Positions 1 to 6,190 of a stretch of DNA of 9,494 bases are shown piece after piece. The stretch's first letter is position 1. Every line of letters begins with the position of its first letter. The stretch comes from Planctomycetota bacterium (lineage in GTDB: Bacteria > Planctomycetota > GCA-002687715), in assembly GCA_013213915.1 (NCBI GenBank), contig JABSRK010000128.1:1-9494 (forward strand), written 5' to 3'. A program made the position numbers and the translations under genes. A model generated the notes under the pieces. It was given only the letters and a program-made list of their open reading frames with translations. It ran no database searches and had not been told where the DNA came from.

Positions 1-927
1 GGTCTTTTCAAGGGGTCCCTCGAAAAGACCTCCGCGCTTCTGCGGACGCTCCCGGACATCCCCCATCACGTCGTTGAGAGCCCTGAAGAGGTGAGCACCA
101 CTCTCGAGGCGTACGAAGCGGCCAACGTCGATATTCTGGGGGTGAGCGGCGGCGACGGCACGGTATCCATGGTCGCGACCCACCTGCTGACCCGCTCCAA
201 GTCTCCCACCCCTCCCCTGGTCGCGATCCTGCGCGGTGGGCGCACCAACATGACGGCGTCCGATGTCGGCATGAAGGGCAACCAGGTGCGTGCGCTGAAG
301 CGACTCCTCGCATGGACGGAGAGCCCCGACATCGACGGGGTCTCGCTGGTAGAGCGTCCGTGCATCGGCGTGGGCGCCCCTGGACACGCCCCCTCCTGCG
401 GTTTCTTCGTCGGCGGCGGGGCCATCTACCAGGGCTCGCTGGACACCTGGCGTTTCCGGGACGGGAGCAAGGTCCCTGGCATGCGGACAGGGTTCGGCAC
501 GACAGCCAGCGTCGTGAAGTTGGTGAGCAAACACGTGTGGTCGCGCTCCGCGTTCGCGCCGACGGAAGCGACCGTCACCGTCGACGGCAAGGACTTGGAA
601 GAGCGCTCATGGTGCTTCTTCATGGCGACGACGCTCAATCGCCTCGCCCTGGGCATCGATCCGTTCTGGGGCGGAAACGAACAACCGATCCGGATGACGG
701 CCATCGCACAAAACCACAAGAAGCTGCTGCGCGCCGGTCTCGTCGGCGTCTGGGGCAAGCGGGGTCGGCACCTCACCGAGCGCAACGGGTACTACGGCGT
801 CAGCGGGCGCCGCATCCATCTCGTGCTCCCCGACGGCGGTGTGACGCTGGACGGCGAGATCGTCAACCCGGTCGGCAACGAGCTCCGCATGGGCATCGCC
901 GGCAACTTGACGTTCATTCGCCCGTAG
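1..927 (+). CDS. Diacylglycerol kinase / sphingosine kinase-like (DAGKc) family protein, 5' end missing
   Basis: The reading frame is open from base 1 to a TAG at 925-927, giving 308 visible residues, so the true start lies outside the window. A GTG at 91 is in frame but is not a convincing start, because the frame upstream reads as a plausible N-terminal helix of the same domain. The hallmark nucleotide-binding motif SGGDGT lies at 145-162. It is followed by RGGRTNMTA, a variant of the family's GTxND/GGTxN loop. The segment IDGVSLVERPCIGVG and a late LDGEIVNPV (the family's DGE motif) fit the C-terminal beta-sandwich of the fold. Family members are usually about 300-330 residues, so perhaps 15-40 residues are missing. 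Known members phosphorylate diacylglycerol, sphingoid bases or related lipids with ATP at the inner membrane. The substrate here cannot be told. No operon partner is visible: the next gene starts 299 bases downstream. Confidence 0.85.
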   Translation, partial: GLFKGSLEKTSALLRTLPDIPHHVVESPEEVSTTLEAYEAANVDILGVSGGDGTVSMVATHLLTRSKSPTPPLVAILRGGRTNMTASDVGMKGNQVRALKRLLAWTESPDIDGVSLVERPCIGVGAPGHAPSCGFFVGGGAIYQGSLDTWRFRDGSKVPGMRTGFGTTASVVKLVSKHVWSRSAFAPTEATVTVDGKDLEERSWCFFMATTLNRLALGIDPFWGGNEQPIRMTAIAQNHKKLLRAGLVGVWGKRGRHLTERNGYYGVSGRRIHLVLPDGGVTLDGEIVNPVGNELRMGIAGNLTFIRP

Positions 928-1226
928 CCCGACGCAGCACCGCTCCTTCCGCGTCAGGTCCCACGAATAGGCCCCGTACCCGATGAGGGGGACAGGCCAC
1001 CCAGGCCTCGATCCTGCCAGCCGCAGCCCCGGAAAATGAGCCATGGGAACAGGAGATCTCATGGGTCCCATGGGGAAAATTCCGGCCTACTCCCCCAGAG
1101 CCAGTCCCGATCCAACGACGGGGTCCGGCCCTTCCTCAGTGTAGAATTAGGGTGCATCGTCTGCCCCTCCTCGTTTGTCGCCGGACCTGACCCTGTCGGT
1201 CCTCAACGTGACCGGAGTCCCCCCAG
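928..1226. other. Non-coding gap with nested repeats and a weak -10-like element
   Basis: No credible gene lies in this stretch. A 64-codon frame at 1036-1230 has no recognisable domain and runs into the start of the next gene. The stretch holds a compact repeat block at 1031-1083 (listed separately). A TAGAAT at 1142-1147 matches 5 of 6 bases of the sigma-70 -10 consensus, but no matching -35 hexamer sits at the right distance, so it is only a weak promoter candidate for the gene at 1227. No convincing intrinsic terminator follows the stop at 927. Confidence 0.5.
1031..1083. repeat. Nested inverted and direct repeats upstream of the LamG-like gene
   Basis: CCATGGGA at 1041-1048 is the exact reverse complement of TCCCATGG at 1066-1073, an 8-bp stem enclosing 17 bases. 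Inside it, GAGATCTC at 1053-1060 is a perfect 8-bp palindrome. ATGGG occurs three times (1043-1047, 1061-1065, 1070-1074), and GGAAAAT flanks the block on both sides (1031-1037 and 1074-1080). This could be an operator for the gene 150 bases downstream, an RNA hairpin after the upstream gene, or chance. There is no U-tract, so it does not look like an intrinsic terminator. Confidence 0.4.
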
Positions 1227-2831
1227 ATGAGAAGCCTGCTTCTCGCCCTATTCCTCGGCCTGTGCTCGCTGACGTCAGCGGGGCAGTCTCCGCTGCTCGC
1301 CTATGACTTCGACACCGGCGGCGCAAACCCGGCGGTCAACGGAGGCACGGCGGGCCCCGCCTCCATGCCTCTCTATGGCCTCACCATGGGGGGGGCATCA
1401 CCCAATGGGACGACCTGCCTCCAGGGTGACACGGCGCTCGCCATCTACGGCGGCGACACGGGCTGGGTGACCAACCTCCTGTCCGGCGTCACCATCGCTT
1501 TTTGCATCGAGACGTCCGGCCACACGATGGTCGGCAACAACGCGTTCGCCTACCTCTGCGGCGACCAGACGGCCGGCCAGTTTCGGTGCTTCACCGACGG
1601 CGCGGCCGGCGCCGACAGCATCCTGTTCCGCGGCGGAGGACTCGCCGACACGCTCTGCCCCAACGCCCACGGGCCGCAGGGATGGACGCACGTGGCCTTC
1701 GTCTACGATCCTGCCGGCGAGAGTCGCGCGTACGTCAACGGTTCCCTGGTCAACACCGTCGCCCAGCCTCCCGCGGTGGCGATCGTAGGCACCGGAACAT
1801 TCCGCGTCGGCGGTTACTCGGGCTCCATCGACGCCCTGGATACGGGCCAGTTCATGGAGAGCTTCAAGGTCTACGATACGGCGCTGACCGCCGCAGAGAT
1901 CAATCAGCTGGCCATCGGGTGCATCGCGCAGACGTACAGCATCAACTCGCCCGCCGCCAGCTTCTCCGTCGATGGCGTCAGTTCGAGCGTCGTCGCCCCG
2001 GGCCAGCTGGCCGTGCAGACAGGAGCGACGTTCACCGTCAGCATGGACACCAACGTCCCGGCGGCGGCTTGGGAGTTGGCGTACACGCTCTCCCCCACGT
2101 TGCCCCTCGGAGGAGGCGCTCTCGCCCTACCCGGCGGAGAGATCGTGAACGTGGATCTGGCCAACCCCGGGCTGACGTTCTTCAACGGCGTGTTCGGCAC
2201 ACCCTGGGGCGGCAGCCCCGTCAACATCAACGTCACCTTGCCGGGCGGGACCTATGGCGGCCAGTTCGCGGTGACCAACCCGGCAGCGGTCTCTGGATTC
2301 ACGTTCGGCGGCGCGGTTGATCTGAGCGTCGCTCCGTGTCTCGGATCCGACTTCGACCAGTCCTTGTCTCTGCCCCCGGGCTGGAGCACCCCAAGCGGTG
2401 TCGTCCCCTGGACCGTGGACGCCAGCGGCACGCCTTCGACCGGCACGGGACCGACGTCCGCGGCCACCCTGCCCAACTATCTGTACTGCGAGACCTCCAG
2501 CCCCAATAGCAGCGCGAGCTTTGGCATCGACACGTGCACCGTCAACTTCGCGACGCTCAGCAATTACAAGTTGGACTTCGACCTGAGCAGGATCGGCGCC
2601 ACGATGGGCACCCTCACCATCTCCCTCAACGAGGGCGGCGTCCTCTCGACCATCGCCACGTACTCCGGAGCCGACCCCAACCAGTTCCAGAACGGCCCGG
2701 AGTGGTCCGCCGAGTCCATCGACCTCTTGCCCTTCATCCCGACGAGCGGCGCGGCGAGCATCCGTTTCGGGTACACCGCCGGCGGCTCCTACACGGGAGA
2801 CGTCTCCCTCGACAACGTGTCGATCAACTGA
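1227..2831 (+). CDS. Secreted LamG-like / MAM-like domain protein
   Basis: This encodes 534 residues. The ATG start is supported by GGAG at 1214-1217, 9 bases upstream, and by an immediate signal peptide (MRSLLLALFLGLCSLTSA, likely cut after A18). Residues about 22-231 look like a LamG/concanavalin-A-like beta-sandwich. The strands include WTHVAFVYD (from W153), AYVNG (around 168-172) and the C-terminal signature SFKVYDTALTAAEINQLA (212-229). Residues about 233-371 form a second beta-rich module that resembles the C-terminal module of the CotH protein downstream. Residues about 374-533 resemble a MAM domain: FDQSLSLPPGW near the start, PNYLYCE at 416-422, MGTLTISLNEGG, and a final GDVSLDNVSI. 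LamG and MAM modules bind glycans or mediate adhesion and have no catalytic residues here, so an extracellular binding or structural role is inferred. The ligand is unknown. A run of eight G at 1388-1395 lies inside the LamG coding region. Confidence 0.82.
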   Translation: MRSLLLALFLGLCSLTSAGQSPLLAYDFDTGGANPAVNGGTAGPASMPLYGLTMGGASPNGTTCLQGDTALAIYGGDTGWVTNLLSGVTIAFCIETSGHTMVGNNAFAYLCGDQTAGQFRCFTDGAAGADSILFRGGGLADTLCPNAHGPQGWTHVAFVYDPAGESRAYVNGSLVNTVAQPPAVAIVGTGTFRVGGYSGSIDALDTGQFMESFKVYDTALTAAEINQLAIGCIAQTYSINSPAASFSVDGVSSSVVAPGQLAVQTGATFTVSMDTNVPAAAWELAYTLSPTLPLGGGALALPGGEIVNVDLANPGLTFFNGVFGTPWGGSPVNINVTLPGGTYGGQFAVTNPAAVSGFTFGGAVDLSVAPCLGSDFDQSLSLPPGWSTPSGVVPWTVDASGTPSTGTGPTSAATLPNYLYCETSSPNSSASFGIDTCTVNFATLSNYKLDFDLSRIGATMGTLTISLNEGGVLSTIATYSGADPNQFQNGPEWSAESIDLLPFIPTSGAASIRFGYTAGGSYTGDVSLDNVSIN

Positions 2832-2876
2832 AATGGGCCTTCCGACCTGCGATCTGGATTCATGAAAACGTCACCG

Positions 2877-2906
2877 AAGACAAGTTCGAACGCCCCGTGT
2901 TGTAAT
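2877..2906 (+). promoter_or_regulatory. Possible sigma-70-type promoter before the CotH gene
   Basis: TGTTGTAAT at 2898-2906 fits an extended -10 (TGn plus TGTAAT, 5 of 6 to consensus). AAGACA at 2877-2882 matches 4 of 6 of the -35 consensus with an 18-base spacer. This would start transcription near 2913, about 20 bases before the start codon and just ahead of the ribosome binding site. Promoters in this group are poorly characterised, so this is a candidate only. The alternative is read-through from the upstream LamG-like gene. Confidence 0.3.
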
Positions 2907-2932
2907 GACGCGGCACCCTTGGAGACCAGGTC

Positions 2933-5365
2933 ATGTCACGCTTGACGTCCATCCTGTGCGCGGTGGTCCTCTTCGTCGCCGCGCCGGTCTGCGCCCAGCA
3001 GCCGGATCTGTACGACGAGACGACCCTGCGAGTCTTCGACTTGCAATTCGCGGCGTCCAACTGGTATCAGCAGCTGCAGCAGAACTTCGGAACCGGGTTT
3101 GAGCTCGCTGCCGATCTCACGGTTGATGGCGTGGTGTACCCGAGCGTGGGCGTGCGCTTCCGCGGGTACTCGTCGTACAACTCCATCGGCAGCTCCCAGA
3201 AGAAGCCGTTCAACATCTCCATGGGTTCGTTCGTGCCGGGGCAGCGGCTGTACGGATACAAGAGCCTCAACCTGAACAACGGGTTCCAGGATCCCACCTT
3301 CGTGCGGGAGGTGCTCTGCTATCACATCTACCGCAACTACATGGCGTGTTCGAAGGCGAACTTCGTCGTCCTCAGGGTCAACGGCGAGAACTGGGGCGTC
3401 TACATCAACGTGCAGCAGATCAACAAGGACCTGCTACGTGAGTGGTTCGTGGACGAGGACGGCCCCCGTTACGAAGCGGACGCCACCCTTCCCAACGCCA
3501 CCAGCAGCGGCGCCGCCCTGACCTGGCTCGGAACGGGGACGACGCCGTACTCCAACAACTACGACTTGAAGACACCCAACGCCGTAGCCCCCTGGGTCCC
3601 GCTCATCCGAGCCTGCGACAAGCTCAACAACGGGCCGTTGTCGACCTTGCACGACGACGTGATCTCTGCGCTCAACGTGGACGCCGCGATGTGGATGGTC
3701 GGCGCGCAGATCCTCTTCGTGAATCCCGACAGCTACCTCTACTTCGGTCACAACTACTGGCTCTATCACGACGTCTTTCACGACCGCATGCAGGCGATCC
3801 CGTGGGGCATGAACATGACCCTGGCGGGCACGTTCCTGGCGGGGTCGTCGTACACGGCCCGGATGAACTTCAACCTCTTCTACAACGAGGGCCACTCGGG
3901 ACGCCCGCTCATGAACCGGCTCTGGGCGGTGCCCAAGATCCGGGAGCGCTACCTGGCCCACGTACGGACCATGGCAGCCGACTGGTGGGACTGGAGCATC
4001 ATCGGCCCCAAGGTCGCGGCCTATCAGGCGCTGATCGCCGCCGAGGTCGCCGCGGACAACAAGAAGCTCTACCCGACGTCCGCCTTCACATCCAACGTCA
4101 CGCAGAATTACGGGTCGGGGTTCTTCTCCGGCATCTCGGGATTGCAGCCCCTCGTGAATGGCCGCCGCAACTACCTGCTTGGACACCCTGACCTCAACAA
4201 GCCGGCTCCCTTCATCGGTACCGTCAGCCACCAGCCCAACGCTCCGGCCATCGGTCAGGCGGTCTGGGTCACCGCGGGGGTAAACGGGCCGTTCGCACCC
4301 CTGGGAGACGTGACCCTGTACTCGCGCACGCAGGGCGCCTTCAACGAAGCGCCCATGTTCGATGACGGCCAGCACATGGACGGCGCCGCCGGCGACGGTG
4401 TCTACGGTGCCGAGCTTCCGGCCTACCTGCCGGGAACGCGGGTGGATTACTACGTGGGCGCCGCCACGGACCTCGCGTCCGGTGGCGCCATGACGTTCTT
4501 CCCGAAGTACGCAGAGCGTGCGCCGCTGCGGGTGAACCTGCCCCTGGGCTCCACCGGGAACTCCATCACCATCAACGAGTTCATGGCCAAGAACGACAAC
4601 GGCATCACCGACGAAGCGGGTCAGACGGAAGACTGGATCGAGCTCCACAACCCGTCACCCCATCCGGTGTTCCTGGACACCCTGTGTCTGACGGACGACC
4701 TGAACGTGCCGCAAAAGTGGCGGTTCCCCCCTGGCTACCTGATGCAGCCAGGAGACACCTTGCTGGTCTGGGCCGACAACGACCCCGCCGATGGCCCCCT
4801 CCATGCGACCTTCAAGCTGTCGTCGAACGGCGAGGCCATCGCCCTGTACGACTCCGATGTCGGGGTGTTCCTGGACAACATCGGCTTCGGAACCCAGCTG
4901 GGGGATATCTCCACGGGTCGCGTCATCGACGGCTCCAGCGCGTTCGTCAGCTTCCCCACCGCAACTCCTAACGCGCTCAATGCTCTATCGGGATGCGGCG
5001 TCCGGAGCTACACGGCCATGGATTCCACGGCCCTCGACCTCAACCTGATGACCCCCGCGACGCCAGCGGTGGGTTTGACCACGAGCTTCGACGTGTTCGG
5101 CGGCCCCCCTGGCACGTTGCACTACGCCATCATCGGCTCCGCCCCCGCGCACATCGCCATGCCGGCGACCTCGGCCGTCATGCTGGTGTCCCCGCCATTC
5201 TCGCCGCTCGCCATCATGAGCGACTCCCTCGGGGTCGCGAGTTATCCCCTCACCCTGCCCACGACCCCGTCGTTGGCCGGGCTCACCATCTACGTGCAAG
5301 CCGGCGTCTTCGAAAACGGCATCCTCCGGGGCTCCAACGCCCTGGAAGTCATCATCTGTCCCTGA
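2933..5365 (+). CDS. Secreted CotH-family protein with lamin-tail domain; likely divergent or inactive kinase
   Basis: This encodes 810 residues. The ATG is supported by GGAG at 2921-2924 (8-base spacing) and a signal peptide likely cut at VCA-QQ (after residue 21). Residues about 30-425 are CotH-like: VRFRGYSS (R75, R77), QKKPFNI with the expected lysine at K90/K91, NGENWGVYINVQQ (E152-Q162), NPDSY (D266) and HNYWLYHD (N274). CotH proteins are atypical protein kinases. Here the usual W-D-x-D metal site reads W291-G292-M293-N294, and the usual V-E-Q reads V160-Q161-Q162, so canonical phosphotransfer is doubtful. Residues about 427-540 are a beta-rich linker with a D477-D-G-Q-H-x-D-G motif. 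Residues about 545-683 are a lamin-tail domain (INEFMAKN, D567-W-I-E-L-H-N). Residues 684-810 are a C-terminal beta-sandwich ending SNALEVIICP. CotH plus lamin-tail fusions are familiar in exported bacterial proteins. An extracellular or periplasmic role is inferred, with the substrate unknown. Confidence 0.88.
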   Translation: MSRLTSILCAVVLFVAAPVCAQQPDLYDETTLRVFDLQFAASNWYQQLQQNFGTGFELAADLTVDGVVYPSVGVRFRGYSSYNSIGSSQKKPFNISMGSFVPGQRLYGYKSLNLNNGFQDPTFVREVLCYHIYRNYMACSKANFVVLRVNGENWGVYINVQQINKDLLREWFVDEDGPRYEADATLPNATSSGAALTWLGTGTTPYSNNYDLKTPNAVAPWVPLIRACDKLNNGPLSTLHDDVISALNVDAAMWMVGAQILFVNPDSYLYFGHNYWLYHDVFHDRMQAIPWGMNMTLAGTFLAGSSYTARMNFNLFYNEGHSGRPLMNRLWAVPKIRERYLAHVRTMAADWWDWSIIGPKVAAYQALIAAEVAADNKKLYPTSAFTSNVTQNYGSGFFSGISGLQPLVNGRRNYLLGHPDLNKPAPFIGTVSHQPNAPAIGQAVWVTAGVNGPFAPLGDVTLYSRTQGAFNEAPMFDDGQHMDGAAGDGVYGAELPAYLPGTRVDYYVGAATDLASGGAMTFFPKYAERAPLRVNLPLGSTGNSITINEFMAKNDNGITDEAGQTEDWIELHNPSPHPVFLDTLCLTDDLNVPQKWRFPPGYLMQPGDTLLVWADNDPADGPLHATFKLSSNGEAIALYDSDVGVFLDNIGFGTQLGDISTGRVIDGSSAFVSFPTATPNALNALSGCGVRSYTAMDSTALDLNLMTPATPAVGLTTSFDVFGGPPGTLHYAIIGSAPAHIAMPATSAVMLVSPPFSPLAIMSDSLGVASYPLTLPTTPSLAGLTIYVQAGVFENGILRGSNALEVIICP

Positions 5366-5395
5366 CCGCTCGAAGGCTCACGCCGACGAGGGTTG

Positions 5396-5417
5396 CCGGA
5401 TCGGGGGGCCCGACCGG
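5396..5417 (+). terminator. Possible hairpin terminator after the CotH gene
   Basis: CCGG (5396-5399), a bulged A5400 and TCGGG (5401-5405) pair with CCCGA (5409-5413) and CCGG (5414-5417) around a GGG loop. This gives a 9-bp all-but-one-GC stem, 31 bases after the stop codon. There is no U-tract, so it may only pause polymerase or protect the 3' end. A second, looser inverted repeat (GGGCGC at 5416-5421, GCGCCC at 5444-5449) overlaps its edge. Confidence 0.35.
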
Positions 5418-5546
5418 GCGCCTGCACCCCGGGTGATGGCTGAGCGCCCTACGGCGATCACAAAATCATGGAATTGAGCGAAATCTCCGGGCTATCCGTC
5501 CGTATCCGCCCCCGATTTTCCGGCACACAACAAGCGAAAGAACGAC

Positions 5547-6143
5547 ATGCGATCCATCTCATTACTGTTGTCCTCATGCCTCTTGTGCATGGGCCTGGTG
5601 GGGTGCAGCGACGGCGGCGCCTCGGAAGAAGGCGGTGCTCCGCAACTCACGAAGGTCACCACGCTCTTCACCAACATCGACGTCCAGAGCATCCAGAGGA
5701 CGGCGCGCACGCATTTCGATTCGATCTCCGGATCGGGAGCCCAGTGCAACTCCAAGCCTGGCACACCGGGTGGCTACCTGACGATCACGCCGCCAGGCCG
5801 AAAATTGCAGCGCTTCCAGCTGGAAGGTGAGATCACCGCCGGTGAAGTGACGGCGCTGCTCGCCGCGTTGAAGACCGAGGTCACCGCGCTCATCGAAGCG
5901 AATGACGCCACGATCACGGAAGGCGTGGTCGATTCCAAACTGGACCGTCCAATCGGGGTCCTCACTCTGGCGGCTGCCGGAGCTTCCGTCGACTGCATGT
6001 ACCTTCGGGGGTTCTACGTGAAGTACCAGGACGCGGACGGAATGGGTGCCATCGATGTCATGGCGACCAAGATCGCCTCGGAGGACGACGAGGAGTCCTG
6101 GGCTCTGGGATTCGTCATTCACGAAGCTGCCAGCGCCGAGTAG
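5547..6143 (+). CDS. Small lipoprotein of unknown function
   Basis: This encodes 198 residues. A lipoprotein signal peptide is clear: a short basic start, a hydrophobic core, and lipobox L17-V-G-C20, so C20 would be lipidated after signal peptidase II cleavage. A flexible Gly/Ser/Glu linker (about 21-33) follows. I do not recognise the mature domain. It contains two cysteines, C67 and C150, that could form a disulfide, an Ala/Leu-rich helical stretch about 97-118 (ITAGEVTALLAALKTEV), and an acidic stretch SEDDEES at 178-184. No strong ribosome binding site precedes the ATG (the upstream sequence is A-rich, AAGCGAAAGAACGAC). The start is chosen because the signal peptide begins there. It follows the CotH gene by 181 bases on the same strand and is the third exported protein in a row. 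A membrane-anchored accessory role is possible but unproven. Confidence 0.72.
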   Translation: MRSISLLLSSCLLCMGLVGCSDGGASEEGGAPQLTKVTTLFTNIDVQSIQRTARTHFDSISGSGAQCNSKPGTPGGYLTITPPGRKLQRFQLEGEITAGEVTALLAALKTEVTALIEANDATITEGVVDSKLDRPIGVLTLAAAGASVDCMYLRGFYVKYQDADGMGAIDVMATKIASEDDEESWALGFVIHEAASAE

Positions 6144-6156
6144 GCCGATCCCCGCG

Positions 6157-6190
6157 CGTGACCGAAGCGACGAGCCCGGCTTCGGTCATG
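6157..6190. terminator. Hairpin between convergent genes, likely bidirectional terminator
   Basis: Bases 6157-6168 pair with 6179-6190 over 12 positions, 11 Watson-Crick plus one G-U (G6158 with T6189), around a 10-base loop (6169-6178). The core GACCGAAGC / GCTTCGGTC is exact. It sits 13 bases after the stop of the lipoprotein gene, and its right arm contains the stop codon of the convergent oxidase gene (6186-6188). Neither strand has a clear U-tract, so it may act as a pausing or 3'-end-protecting hairpin serving both transcripts. Confidence 0.6.

Noticed and set aside
1036..1230. 64-codon + strand frame in the gap before the LamG-like gene
   Set aside because: It has no recognisable domain or signal peptide and no good ribosome binding site. 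It crosses the repeat block and overlaps the start of the next gene.
1227..1284. LamG-like protein considered as a lipoprotein because of Cys13
   Set aside because: The residues before the Cys are L-G-L, which do not fit a lipobox. The region after it looks like a signal peptidase I site (TSA-GQ).
1502..2320. 272-codon + strand frame inside the LamG-like gene
   Set aside because: The Arg-rich, low-complexity translation is an out-of-frame reading of a gene with good motifs and a signal peptide.
3434..4648. 404-codon - strand open frame opposite the CotH gene
   Set aside because: It lies wholly antisense to a gene with clear domains. Its Arg/Val/His-rich composition is typical of a GC-rich shadow frame.
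5366..5546. Promoter for the lipoprotein gene (TTGAGC at 5474-5479 as a -35)
   Set aside because: No TATAAT-like hexamer lies 16-18 bases downstream. The nearest AT-containing hexamers give spacers of about 13 and 23 bases.
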